Shown here piece after piece: positions 17,484 through 26,508 of a DNA stretch of 64,000 bases. Within the stretch, counting starts at the first letter, position 1. Each line of letters opens with the position of its first letter. Under the pieces are notes generated by a model. It did not search any database. It was not told where the DNA came from and saw nothing but the letters and a program-made list of their open reading frames with translations. This DNA comes from Psychromonas sp. SP041 (GTDB lineage Bacteria; Pseudomonadota; Gammaproteobacteria; Enterobacterales; Psychromonadaceae): contig NZ_CBRF02000003.1 in the NCBI RefSeq assembly GCF_000470315.2, positions 117,050-181,049 of the forward strand, read 5' to 3'. A program made the translations under genes and the position numbers.

Positions 17484-19751
17484 TGAACGCTTTAAACGGT
17501 GCTCATAAACCAATTGCTCTGCATTTTTAATCAACGAAGATAAACTACTATGACTCCCTGCATTATATTCGACAATACCGGTATCAATAACTAAACGATA
17601 TGCTTTATTCATTGTTGAATTAAACTTTTTAACATTAGCATCTAAACGAATAAACTTAGTATTATCAATAACTTCATATTCACTGTCATTCATTAACACA
17701 ATAAATTCATCGTCACCGGTACGTGCAATAATATCCGTTTCTCTGAATGTATTTTTTAAAATATTAGCAAACTGAATTAATAACTGCTCACTCTCTTTCT
17801 TACCTTGTGTCTCATTAATTTTCTCCATACCAACTACATTCACATAAAGAGAAAAGTACGCTTTTTTAGCTCGCTGTGCTAAACGAAAATAATTATCCCC
17901 TGCGCTAATAAGCCCACGATAATTTGATACTCCCGTTAACTCATCCGTTAGCATTAAGGTATGGTTTTTATCTAACAGTGATTTATTAATAGTGATATCA
18001 CATATTAGTTCGATAATTCCTTGTACCTTTTTATCAATGGAATAATAAGGTTGGTAGGTTACTTCATAGGTAAGTGCTTCACCAGATGCATTATATTTTA
18101 TTGTTTCAACTCGTTGATTTAGTTTTAAAATTCTATTTTTATGCAACGAGCAAACATTATTATGGCATTCCAAACAATTAAATATCGCTTCGCAGTCAGC
18201 ACTTAATAAATCGTTAACATTAAACCCGTTAAGACTTTTATACATTTTGTTAATGTAGGTTGTGCGCCCTTCTAAGTTAAAAATTCGAACACCTAAAGGC
18301 AAAATATCCATAAACTCTGTTTGATCAAACAATGATGACTTTAATGAATCGTTTAATAGTTTGTAATTACTGACATCTTCAATATAACCAACCACACCAT
18401 GTTTTAAAGCGCCTTGTTGGGCAACTTCATAATAAGAAATCTTATAAATTGAATCATCATCTTTTTTCAAGTTATCAGATTCTATTTCAATACACCCGCC
18501 CGCTTCATTTATTTCTGAGATAGAGGTTTTAAGTTCATCAGGCTCATACTCATTATGTTGATCTCGCTCGAGCAATTGCTTTTTACTAATATTTAAAAAG
18601 CTATAAAACGCTCTATTAGCGCCAAAATATTGGTCGCGACTATCTTTTAAGAAAATAGGGAAAGGTAAAACATCCAAACACTGCTGGTAGGATAATTTCA
18701 TTTTATAGATAGCAGTAGATTTGGAGATGGCATATAACAAGACTAACCCTAACATCAGTATTAGCATGATTGTAATCGTGTTAAATTCGGTACTTGAAAT
18801 ATACCATTTCATCGCAGGAATAAAGGTTAATACACCACCAACATTATATCCTTCAACATCATGAATAGGCATGAAAACAGCAATACCCTCTTGCCCTTCA
18901 ACTTGAGCATTAATTGAGAATCGCTTTAATTGCATTAATCTAGATTCTTCTATTGAACTCAGGTTCTTTTTCAACTCCCTTAAATCGGTATCGCTTAAAT
19001 TCGCTTCAATTAAATTAATATTTTTATTAACAAAGAAGCTGCTTGAAAACTCTGTTTCTTGATAAAATTTATTCTTGTATATTGATGCTAATAAAGGTCG
19101 TTTCGCTAACAAATATTGAGACTTTGCATTACTAATATTGCTTAATGCATATTGCACATTAGCCAATGGCATTGCTATTTCGACAACGGCAATGAATTCA
19201 TTTGATGCATTAAAAACAGGAAAGAAATAACGATATAAATAACGGCCATTTCTTAATGATAACCCAAATGAAGGAGACTGGCTTTTAAGTACTTTACCTA
19301 AACCTGTAGTAAGTTGAGCTTCCTGAGCACCACTAGCTTGTTTACTACTATAAGCAGATTGAGCGTTATTTAATAAAAGGTCGCCATTAATTAAATATAT
19401 TTTCTGCTCTGGAAAATATTTGCTGCTTACTCTAAATTGGGATTGTAATTGGTCGTGAAGCTGCTGTTGAATTAATTGTAAACTTTCAGAGGATTTTTTT
19501 GCTTTATTCGCATCGTCTAACAAAGATAAAATCGATTCATTAGTATATTGAAGTTCGAATAATAAAATAGCATTTGATTTAACTCGATCTAATGTAGACA
19601 CAAAACTGTTGTATACCGTTCGTTCCGCTACATTACGTTGCTGCTGTTGATTTTCATCATCAGACATCAAAAAGAAGGTTGATAAAATTAACGCAAAAAT
19701 AGCAATAAAAAACACAAAATCAACAGAATAAAAACGCTTTGCTCTTAACAT
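17475..19751 (-). CDS. Membrane sensor protein with PAS domains and degenerate GGDEF domain
   Basis: 758 residues: a TM helix near 9-29, a ~290-residue periplasmic region of dCACHE-like character, a second TM helix near 322-343, two PAS-like regions (about 350-460 and 475-590) and a C-terminal GGDEF domain. The signature reads RTGDDEF rather than RxGGDEF. The usual metal-binding DxDxFK strand reads VNVVGMEKIN, with both aspartates lost, and GH reads GK. The product-binding I-site RETD is intact, five residues before the motif. I infer a weak or inactive cyclase that may act as a c-di-GMP receptor. The second PAS holds a Cys cluster (CEAIFNCLECHNNVC). Monocistronic. Confidence 0.8.
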   Translation of the reverse strand: MLRAKRFYSVDFVFFIAIFALILSTFFLMSDDENQQQQRNVAERTVYNSFVSTLDRVKSNAILLFELQYTNESILSLLDDANKAKKSSESLQLIQQQLHDQLQSQFRVSSKYFPEQKIYLINGDLLLNNAQSAYSSKQASGAQEAQLTTGLGKVLKSQSPSFGLSLRNGRYLYRYFFPVFNASNEFIAVVEIAMPLANVQYALSNISNAKSQYLLAKRPLLASIYKNKFYQETEFSSSFFVNKNINLIEANLSDTDLRELKKNLSSIEESRLMQLKRFSINAQVEGQEGIAVFMPIHDVEGYNVGGVLTFIPAMKWYISSTEFNTITIMLILMLGLVLLYAISKSTAIYKMKLSYQQCLDVLPFPIFLKDSRDQYFGANRAFYSFLNISKKQLLERDQHNEYEPDELKTSISEINEAGGCIEIESDNLKKDDDSIYKISYYEVAQQGALKHGVVGYIEDVSNYKLLNDSLKSSLFDQTEFMDILPLGVRIFNLEGRTTYINKMYKSLNGFNVNDLLSADCEAIFNCLECHNNVCSLHKNRILKLNQRVETIKYNASGEALTYEVTYQPYYSIDKKVQGIIELICDITINKSLLDKNHTLMLTDELTGVSNYRGLISAGDNYFRLAQRAKKAYFSLYVNVVGMEKINETQGKKESEQLLIQFANILKNTFRETDIIARTGDDEFIVLMNDSEYEVIDNTKFIRLDANVKKFNSTMNKAYRLVIDTGIVEYNAGSHSSLSSLIKNAEQLVYEHRLKRSLN

Positions 19752-19875
19752 TTAAAACCTAAATAAACCAAATAATATAGGGAATATAACAGGTACTAGA
19801 AAAGATTTAACTACAAAATAGTCATTTTCAATAATAGACGGTAGAATAATACTTCCAAAATATAGAGAGTAGTTT

Positions 19876-20805
19876 ATGGATTCATATAAATTAAAACCTA
19901 GCTTCATTCACCCAAAGTATTGGCTTGCTTGGTTAGGTATTTTCATCCTTTTTTTAACATCTTTGTTACCCTACTCAACGCTAAATAGATTAGGTAAGTT
20001 GCTAGGGCGTATAGCAATTCCTTTCGCTAAAAGCCGTTATGACACAGCACGTCGGAATATTGAACTTTGTTTTCCAGAACTCACACCTGAACAAATAGAT
20101 AAAAAAGTAAAAGCTAACTTTGAACATACCGGTATCGCATTATTAGAAATGGGTATGGCATGGTTTTGGCCGGCTTGGCGCGTACGTGGCTTATTAAATA
20201 TTCGTGGACTTGAGCATCTACAACAAGCATCACGACAAGATAAAGGCATTATTTTATTGGGAGCTCACTTTCTTACCTTAGAAATGGGTGGCCGAGCAGC
20301 TGGATTATTCCATCCTAGTTATGCTGTCTACCGTAAAAATAGTAATGAAGTATTAGATTATTGGTTTTACCGTGGCAGAATGCGAGAAAATAAAGGAATG
20401 CTAGATCGTAAAGATTTTAAATCGATGTTACGTGTTTTGAAAACAGGACAAACATTATGGTATGCGCCAGATCATGATTACGGAAGACATAAAAGTAGTG
20501 TTTTTGCTCCTTTCTTTAACGTCGAGAAAGCAAATACGATATCAGGTACTAGTACGCTAGCACGTGTTAAAAATTGTGTTGTCATCCCTGTTTTTTTAAA
20601 ACGTTTACCGAATAATAAAGGTTACGAGTTAGTTTTTTATGAAGCATTAAATGATTTTCCAAGTAATGATTTAATATTAGATACAACACGCACTAATCAA
20701 CAAATAGAACGAATGATAAAAGAATGTGATGAACAATACATGTGGTTGCATCGTCGTTTTAAAACGCGTCCAGAAGGCGAGCCTTCATTTTATAATATGC
20801 AATAA
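19876..20805 (+). CDS. lpxL: Lipid A lauroyl/late acyltransferase (LpxL/LpxP family)
   Basis: An inner-membrane acyltransferase that adds a secondary acyl chain to Kdo2-lipid IVA. One N-terminal hydrophobic helix (WLGIFILFLTSLLPYS), the catalytic HX4E motif in GAHFLTLEMGG, and the conserved AVYRKNSN, WYAPDHDYG and FFNV segments identify the family. At 309 residues it matches E. coli LpxL (306). LpxL and the cold-induced LpxP cannot be separated from sequence alone. A single gene, divergent from the GGDEF protein and convergent with glnE over a strong shared terminator. Confidence 0.9.
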   Translation: MDSYKLKPSFIHPKYWLAWLGIFILFLTSLLPYSTLNRLGKLLGRIAIPFAKSRYDTARRNIELCFPELTPEQIDKKVKANFEHTGIALLEMGMAWFWPAWRVRGLLNIRGLEHLQQASRQDKGIILLGAHFLTLEMGGRAAGLFHPSYAVYRKNSNEVLDYWFYRGRMRENKGMLDRKDFKSMLRVLKTGQTLWYAPDHDYGRHKSSVFAPFFNVEKANTISGTSTLARVKNCVVIPVFLKRLPNNKGYELVFYEALNDFPSNDLILDTTRTNQQIERMIKECDEQYMWLHRRFKTRPEGEPSFYNMQ

Positions 20806-20828
20806 TGATTAATTGAGTGGTATTTTAG

Positions 20829-20873
20829 ACAGTAAAAAAGTGAATTAATTTAACAAATTCACTTTTTTACTGT
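20829..20873. terminator. Bidirectional terminator between lpxL and glnE
   Basis: A perfect 18-bp inverted repeat (ACAGTAAAAAAGTGAATT and its complement) around a nine-base loop. The internal A-run on one strand and T-run on the other give a U-tract-like arm in both directions. It ends five bases before the glnE stop codon and serves both convergent genes. Confidence 0.75.
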
Positions 20874-20878
20874 TATAT

Positions 20879-23734
20879 CTACTCGCTAAACAATTGTTCC
20901 CAAACGTTAATAACAACCTTACGTTCTTCAGTAAACTGCTCTATTGCAGCAATACGAGTTTCTTTACCTAAAGATAAACGGTGCCCCGCATCTCGAATAT
21001 GGCAATAGGCATTAATTAATTCAGTAGCTTGTTGCTGTGTTAATAGCCCTGCTTCCTGACATGCCGCAAAAATACGTAAATTATCTGACCATTTTGTTAA
21101 TAATTCTGGAAATTTATCAGCATTAGCCAATACTAAATATTGTGCTATAAATTCGATATCAACCATTCCACCTGGTGACTGCTTAAGATCAAACTCATCT
21201 TTGGTTGCTCGATTTAAATGATGACGCATTTTCAATCGCATGTCTGATACATCTGTGCGTAATTTATCAACATCACGCTGTTGGCTTAATACCTGCGAAC
21301 GTATTTCGACAAACTCTTCCGCCATTATTGAATCTATAAATACCGGACGAGTTCTGACTAATGCCTGATGTTCCCATGTCCAAGCATTCTCTTTTAAATA
21401 ACGATTAAATCCCGCTAAACTGGCCACTAAAGGACCAGAATCTCCTGATGGACGCAAACGCATATCAATTTCATACAAAATACCTGAATTAGTCCGAGCG
21501 CTAAATAAGTGAATAATGCGTTGCGCTAAACGAAAGTAAAACAGCTGATTATCAATAGATCGCTCACCACTTGTAACGCCTAATATATTATTTTCATGTA
21601 AAAAAACCACGTCCAGATCCGAGTCATAACCTAACTCTAATCCGCCCATTTTCCCGTAACCAATGACCGCGAAGCCTTTTTTGTCGGTTCCTATCACGTT
21701 GCTAGGCAAGCCAAATTTATAGGTTATTTGTGCCCAAGCTATCTGCACCACATAATCTAAAATAGCTTCACTGAGACAAGTTAAATGGTCGCTCACTTGC
21801 GGTAATTTAATACCTTTCGCGATATCCGCAGTCGCAATATGTAAAAACTGCATTTGTTTAAACTGACGTAATGCTTCCATTTGTTGTTCCATATCGTCTT
21901 CTGGGATACGTAACATAAATAACTGCAACTCACTTCTATAACTACCTAACGCTGTAGGGTGATAAAGTTTTTGAGGGTCCAGTAGTTCATCAAGCAAAAT
22001 AGGATGACGTGCTAATTGAGCAGAGACTCGAGGACTTTCAGAGCATAATTTTAACAGTTGCTTCAACGCCCCTTCATTTTCATTTAATAACTCTAGGTAC
22101 GCAGTACGACTAACGATATTAAGTAATAAGTGATGAATACGTTCAAATAATTTTTCAGGCTGTGGATAATCACAAATCAATGAAATTAATCGAGGTAGCA
22201 ATTTATCAATCGTTTCTTGTCCTCGAGGGCCTATAGGGCGTCGAGTTAGATCCGATTTTAATGACACAATCATTTTTGCAAAAGCACTGACTTGTTCTGA
22301 ACTTACTTCATCACAATCAATACCTTCAGTTAACAATGGTTCTATTTCCTCGCTACTTAATTGTAATTCCCACATTTCTATAAATGTTTCTTCTGCTTCA
22401 TTTTGTTGCTCTTCAGACTCACCAATAACCCAATTAAATTCATCATGCACATTGACCATGACTTGGCTCAAACGCATATAAAAGCTATCCCAGTCATCAA
22501 ACTTCATGACTTTAATTAAACGTAATTTATCAAGTTCATTATCTGGTAACGTTTGAGTTTGTTGGTCTCCAATTTGCTGCAATATATTTTCAACAGCACG
22601 AAGGAAGTGATAAGAACTTAATAAGCAATCAACACGCTCTTGCGGTAATACATTAATATCTGCAATAACCTGTAATGTTTCTTGTAACCCTTTACATTGT
22701 AGTTCAACATTACGACCACCATGAATGAGTTGAAATGCCTGTGCAACAAATTCAATTTCACGAATGCCCCCCATGCCTAACTTAATATTGTCTTTTAATC
22801 CTTTGCGGCGAACTTCTGCACTGATCATTGCTTTCATCTTTCGTAATGAATCAATGGCACTGAAATCTATATAGCGTCTAAAAACAAAAGGTTTGAGCAT
22901 ATTTTTTAGCTCTTCCTTGTCTTCTCCTTCTTGTCCTAGCACCCGCGCTTTAACCATTGCATATCGCTCCCATTCACGTCCCTGGGTTTGGTAATAATCT
23001 TCTATAGAATTAAAGGTCGTCACTAATGGGCCAGATTCGCCAAAAGGTCGTAAACGCATATCAACTCTATAAACAAAACCATCAACGGTAATTTGGTGCA
23101 AAGCGGCAATCAGGCGCTGCCCTAATTTAGTGAAGAAGGCTGAATTTTCAATAACACGTCGTCCACCTTGGGTTGTACCGCGTTCAGGATAAGAAAAAAT
23201 AAGGTCGATATCAGAAGAAAAGTTAAGCTCTTTACCGCCTAATTTACCCATCGCAAAAATAAACATCGTTTGCTGTTTACCTGACTCTCCGAATGGCGTG
23301 CCCTGCTCCTTACATTGCAGCTGATATAACCAATCCAGACCTTGTAGAATTAATTGATCTGCTAATAGTGAAATATGCTCAAAACTTTCTTTTAAAGAGC
23401 TTAGATTTAATAGCTCACGCCATGCAATCACGACCATATGTTTACGTCTAAATAGGCGTAAAGCATGGTGTAATTGAGGCTCAGTTTCGGTAACTGCTAA
23501 TACTACTTTTAATTCATCGATTAAATGACTTTTACGATCTGTACTAACTAATAAGTCGCTCTCAAATAAGAGAGGAATAAGATCTGGCTGCTTTATTAAT
23601 GCATTAGCAACAAAATCACTCAAAGAAAAGACTTGAAATAACGTTTCCTGTTGTTGCTCGTTCAACGTTGATAAATCAAAACGTTCGCTCAATTGTTGAA
23701 TGTATTTTTGTGCAGCAGCTTTTAATAAAGGCAT
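20879..23734 (-). CDS. glnE: Glutamine synthetase adenylyltransferase/deadenylase GlnE
   Basis: Reversibly adenylylates glutamine synthetase according to PII status, so linking nitrogen supply to assimilation. The 951-residue protein holds two nucleotidyltransferase domains: the N-terminal deadenylase with NFSSDIDLIFSYPE near residue 176 and the C-terminal adenylyltransferase with GYDSDLDVVFLH near 705. Each is followed by an RVDMRLRPFG- or EIDMRLRPSG-type segment and separated by helical regulatory regions. Full length. In E. coli glnE neighbours ygiF; here the yjfIJK cluster and a chemotaxis gene lie between them. Confidence 0.95.
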   Translation of the reverse strand: MPLLKAAAQKYIQQLSERFDLSTLNEQQQETLFQVFSLSDFVANALIKQPDLIPLLFESDLLVSTDRKSHLIDELKVVLAVTETEPQLHHALRLFRRKHMVVIAWRELLNLSSLKESFEHISLLADQLILQGLDWLYQLQCKEQGTPFGESGKQQTMFIFAMGKLGGKELNFSSDIDLIFSYPERGTTQGGRRVIENSAFFTKLGQRLIAALHQITVDGFVYRVDMRLRPFGESGPLVTTFNSIEDYYQTQGREWERYAMVKARVLGQEGEDKEELKNMLKPFVFRRYIDFSAIDSLRKMKAMISAEVRRKGLKDNIKLGMGGIREIEFVAQAFQLIHGGRNVELQCKGLQETLQVIADINVLPQERVDCLLSSYHFLRAVENILQQIGDQQTQTLPDNELDKLRLIKVMKFDDWDSFYMRLSQVMVNVHDEFNWVIGESEEQQNEAEETFIEMWELQLSSEEIEPLLTEGIDCDEVSSEQVSAFAKMIVSLKSDLTRRPIGPRGQETIDKLLPRLISLICDYPQPEKLFERIHHLLLNIVSRTAYLELLNENEGALKQLLKLCSESPRVSAQLARHPILLDELLDPQKLYHPTALGSYRSELQLFMLRIPEDDMEQQMEALRQFKQMQFLHIATADIAKGIKLPQVSDHLTCLSEAILDYVVQIAWAQITYKFGLPSNVIGTDKKGFAVIGYGKMGGLELGYDSDLDVVFLHENNILGVTSGERSIDNQLFYFRLAQRIIHLFSARTNSGILYEIDMRLRPSGDSGPLVASLAGFNRYLKENAWTWEHQALVRTRPVFIDSIMAEEFVEIRSQVLSQQRDVDKLRTDVSDMRLKMRHHLNRATKDEFDLKQSPGGMVDIEFIAQYLVLANADKFPELLTKWSDNLRIFAACQEAGLLTQQQATELINAYCHIRDAGHRLSLGKETRIAAIEQFTEERKVVINVWEQLFSE

Positions 23735-24040
23735 AAATTATCCATGCTAAAAATTAGACTATTCATTAACTTAACAGGAGTTTTAAATCCGATCAGTAAT
23801 TTTTAACACTTAATCATTGAAAAGTGATTTAAAGACCGCATTATTGTAATACGAGTAATGAAATAAATACCGATAGCTCGTAATCTTAAATATGCGTACT
23901 CAGTAAAATTTGATTAAACTGTTACTCCATTGTTAAATTAGGTTTGTACAAATAAAAAACATAAACCCATTGACATATAATGCCATGGGAGCTAAATTAA
24001 CACTCACAAGACATTTAATGTCACACGGTTAAGGGACAAG
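23735..24040. other. Divergent intergenic region glnE/yjfI
   Basis: About 306 bases separating two divergent genes, with no reading frame of interest. It must hold promoters for both directions; I can support only one (23970-23998). No sigma-54 type element was seen, although PspA-type operons often have one. Confidence 0.5.
23970..23998 (+). promoter_or_regulatory. Probable sigma-70 promoter of yjfI-yjfJ
   Basis: A consensus -35 box TTGACA at 23970-23975, a 17-base spacer and TAAATT at 23993-23998, about 42 bases before the yjfI ATG. The -35 is perfect and the -10 has four of six consensus bases. A TATAAT in the spacer is badly placed for this -35. Confidence 0.5.
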
Positions 24041-24454
24041 ATGAATATTCATACTATTGCTACACATCTCAACAAGTTAGCAGACGATACCGAAACGGGC
24101 TTTAATTTTGACTGCACACCTATTGATGGTGAGATAGATGTACTACAAATAGAAATAATTGGTCGTGAAGAGATACCAATTTTTGTTTCTATTAGTGATA
24201 ACCAAATTTTATGCATTGCCTACTTATGGGGTGAAGATGAAATCAAATCAGAACTAAAAGCAAATATGATGGAAGCGATGTTAGAAATGAACATTCCGAT
24301 GCCATTATCTTCTTTTGCTAAAGTTGAAGACAAATACGTTGTTTTTGGCGCGCTATCAATCCACTCAAGCCTTGAAGATATTGAGCTTGAACTCGTCACT
24401 CTAAGCGATAACAGCCTTGAAGTGATCAGCGAAATGGATAGTTACTTAAATTAA
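24041..24454 (+). CDS. yjfI: DUF2170 family protein, YjfI-like
   Basis: A 137-residue acidic cytoplasmic protein without membrane segments. It matches the YjfI/DUF2170 family by length, by the alternating acidic strands (DVLQIEIIGREEIPIFVSIS), by LWGEDEIKSELK, and by its place directly before a PspA-like gene as in the E. coli yjfIJK cluster. The AAGGGA ribosome site is good. The family has no settled biochemical role; genetic linkage suggests a partner of the PspA-like protein in envelope stress. It lies 13 bases from yjfJ, so they are co-transcribed. Confidence 0.82.
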   Translation: MNIHTIATHLNKLADDTETGFNFDCTPIDGEIDVLQIEIIGREEIPIFVSISDNQILCIAYLWGEDEIKSELKANMMEAMLEMNIPMPLSSFAKVEDKYVVFGALSIHSSLEDIELELVTLSDNSLEVISEMDSYLN

Positions 24455-24467
24455 TTCGGAGTTTATA

Positions 24468-25151
24468 ATGAGCATATTTAAAAAAATTATTACTGCCTTA
24501 CGTGGTGGTGCAACTGAAGCTGGTGAAGCAATTGTAGATGCCAATTCAACAAGAATTTTTGAACAAGAAATTCGTGATTCAGAAAAACACGTTACGATTG
24601 CAAAACGTGACTTAACAGAAGTGATGGCGAAGCAAATGCAAGCGGCACGTGAGTTAGCACAGTTACAAGCAAGTATTAAAGAGCACGAAGGTTACGCGAT
24701 GCAAGCCCTAAACCAGGGTAATGAAGCATTAGCGATTGAAGTTGCTGAAAAAATTGCTGAATTAGAAACAACGGCTGCTGAGCAACAACAAACAAACGAA
24801 AGCTTCTTAAAAAGTGCTGATCGTTTAAAAGGGCTGATCAAAAAGAGCGAGCGCCAATTAACTGAATATAAACGTCAGTTAACCATGGTAAAAACAACTG
24901 AAAGCGTTCAGAAAGCAACGTCTGCAATTACAGATAACTTTACGGCAAGTAACTCTAAGTTATTAAGTGCAAAAGACTCTCTTGAGCGTATTAAGAAAAA
25001 ACAAGCAATGTTTGACGATAAATTAAAAGCAGCTGAGCAATTAGCATCTGAAACACCCGATCAAACATTAAAAAATAAATTACAAGAAGCTGGCATTGGT
25101 GAACAACAAAACAGTGCACAATCAGTATTAGATCGCTTAAAAAATAAATAA
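24468..25151 (+). CDS. yjfJ: PspA/IM30 family protein, YjfJ-like
   Basis: 227 residues, almost wholly alpha-helical coiled coil, with the PspA/IM30 (ESCRT-III-like) pattern: an amphipathic N-terminal helix MSIFKKIITALRGG, then ARNSTRIFEQEIRD-like and KRDLTEVMAKQMQA helices and a long central hairpin. PspA proteins assemble on the inner membrane and limit proton leakage under stress. The lack of pspBC/pspF nearby and the yjfI/yjfK neighbours point to the YjfJ branch rather than the classical Psp system. A GGAG ribosome site precedes the ATG. A hairpin terminator follows 27 bases after the stop. Confidence 0.88.
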   Translation: MSIFKKIITALRGGATEAGEAIVDANSTRIFEQEIRDSEKHVTIAKRDLTEVMAKQMQAARELAQLQASIKEHEGYAMQALNQGNEALAIEVAEKIAELETTAAEQQQTNESFLKSADRLKGLIKKSERQLTEYKRQLTMVKTTESVQKATSAITDNFTASNSKLLSAKDSLERIKKKQAMFDDKLKAAEQLASETPDQTLKNKLQEAGIGEQQNSAQSVLDRLKNK

Positions 25152-25178
25152 TTTATCTTTAAAGTAATGAAAATACAA

Positions 25179-25209
25179 ACACGACCAGCGGATGCTCGTC
25201 GTGTTTTTT
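25179..25209 (+). terminator. Intrinsic terminator after yjfJ
   Basis: ACACGAC pairs with GTCGTGT around a 12-base loop and is followed at once by a T-run. This likely ends or attenuates the yjfI-yjfJ transcript before yjfK. Confidence 0.65.
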
Positions 25210-25211
25210 GC

Positions 25212-25275
25212 GTTAATAACCATCATTTTTGTGTTGATAACTATCAGTTTTTTTGTGTTAATAACTATAAATAGT
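25212..25275. repeat. Three imperfect tandem repeats, about 20-24 bp each
   Basis: Successive units start GTTAATAACCATCA, GTTGATAACTATCA and GTTAATAACTATAA, the first two followed by a T-run and GT. They lie directly after the yjfJ terminator in the 236-base gap before yjfK. They could be a slipped duplication or binding sites for a regulator. Confidence 0.5.
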
Positions 25276-25387
25276 CGCCTGCAATAATAACGATACGGTC
25301 ATATTCATTAAAATATGTTATTTTTCTACCTAATATTTCTATGTAGTATTAACTCAAGTAGTTAATACGGTTAGTTTAAGGATCTCT

Positions 25388-26035
25388 ATGCGCTTTTTAA
25401 AATCGTTATTTAATAAAAAACCAGCCGTATCTACTCGTGTTTTAAGTGAACCTAAGCAATTGTTAAACCGTGATATATTCTGTTTCGGTGATAGTTTTGC
25501 ATTACCAGAAGCGATGCGTAAGCAACAGTTACAAGTTAATGACATCACAACGATTGAGTTTAGTCATGAGCATTACATACAACTTATTAGCCAAGGTGTA
25601 AGTGATAAACTGGTTTATGTTAGCTTCCCTAAGAACCCTAAAAATCTGATTAAATGTAGTTTATTATTAAGTCGCGCTGACGTTGAAACATTATTTAATT
25701 TAGACGATTTTTCAGAGATTTTTGAAGCACCTGGAAAAGCACGATTAACACCATTAACTGAACAGCATAGTTATGGTGATATGTTAGCGACCGAATATAT
25801 CCAACAAGATTTTGAAACACCAGGCTACATGCATCAGGCAGATTACCGAGATAGCAAGCCGCCAGAGTTTACCGACCAAGATCATGGTCGTGAGTTTCAA
25901 TACTTCTCATTAGAAGGTAATAAAGGTTTACGTTTAATAGAAATATTTATTTTTGAAAATGGTGATACCGATGTTTATTTATCTAGCTTACGCCCAGCTA
26001 GTGACATTGCGGAATTATGGATAAAAGGAGAGTAA
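25388..26035 (+). CDS. yjfK: DUF2491 family protein, YjfK-like
   Basis: A 215-residue soluble protein assigned to the YjfK/DUF2491 family by its position after the PspA-like gene, by length (E. coli YjfK about 219), and by segments such as REFQYFSLEGNKGLRLIEIF and DVYLSSLRPASDIAELW. No signal peptide or membrane helix. AGGATC precedes the ATG. Its function is unknown; linkage to yjfI/yjfJ implies a role in the same membrane-maintenance module. Its stop overlaps the ribosome site of the next small gene, so those two are coupled. yjfL, yjfM and yjfC of E. coli are missing here. Confidence 0.8.
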   Translation: MRFLKSLFNKKPAVSTRVLSEPKQLLNRDIFCFGDSFALPEAMRKQQLQVNDITTIEFSHEHYIQLISQGVSDKLVYVSFPKNPKNLIKCSLLLSRADVETLFNLDDFSEIFEAPGKARLTPLTEQHSYGDMLATEYIQQDFETPGYMHQADYRDSKPPEFTDQDHGREFQYFSLEGNKGLRLIEIFIFENGDTDVYLSSLRPASDIAELWIKGE

Positions 26036-26037
26036 TA

Positions 26038-26379
26038 ATGCCCAATGGTGAATTACCTAAAAAATGGCAGCAATCAGCAAAAGTAGTCAAAGCGGTACAA
26101 ATTGCTTTTGATATGGATAGTAAGCTGCAATATAGCATTCGCCGTAGTGCATTAGACGAAGGTATTAGCCCTTCTGAAAAGATTCGTGACTTATTAGAGT
26201 TACCAACGCATAAGAAGCCCAAACGCCCTCGTTTAACGGTTAGTTTGAGTGCCGATGACTATATTCAACTTGGTCTTCGTTATAATATTGCGGCAGAAAA
26301 TCAGCTTGATATTAAGAAGTGTGTGATTGAAGAACTCACTAAGTTTGCAACTTACAGTGAATACTTTGAAGAAGAGTAA
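26038..26379 (+). CDS. Small protein after yjfK, possibly two ribbon-helix-helix-like units
   Basis: I do not recognise the family. 113 residues from ATG 26038, chosen because AAAGGAG lies nine bases upstream; an earlier ATG at 26017 lacks one. Two segments share a strand-helix-helix look: LQYSIRRSALDEGISPSEK with IRDLLEL, and RPRLTVSLSADDYIQLGLRY with IKKCVIEELTKF. A basic linker (THKKPKRPR) joins them. Ribbon-helix-helix proteins have this order, so a small DNA-binding regulator is possible, but this is inference from sequence pattern. It begins three bases after the yjfK stop and is followed by a strong terminator, so it is the last gene of the unit. Confidence 0.65.
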   Translation: MPNGELPKKWQQSAKVVKAVQIAFDMDSKLQYSIRRSALDEGISPSEKIRDLLELPTHKKPKRPRLTVSLSADDYIQLGLRYNIAAENQLDIKKCVIEELTKFATYSEYFEEE

Positions 26380-26421
26380 TGAGCAATTACGTTATAGAGT
26401 TGATTAACTTTTCGTTCGCAT

Positions 26422-26454
26422 AATAAAAAGCACTGGAAACCAGTGCTTTTTATT
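26422..26454. terminator. Bidirectional terminator between the yjf cluster and the MCP gene
   Basis: A perfect 15-bp stem (AATAAAAAGCACTGG with its complement) around the three-base loop AAA. A/T-rich outer arms give a U-run in both directions between convergent genes. Confidence 0.8.
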
Positions 26455-26508
26455 AATTTATCGTATTAAGTTTTAATGATGATGACTTTAATAACTCACA
26501 ACTTACAA

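Noticed and set aside
23735..24040. Sigma-54 promoter before the PspA-like cluster
   Set aside because: Searched because psp operons often use one, but no GG-N10-GC type pair was seen; a sigma-70-like site is present instead.
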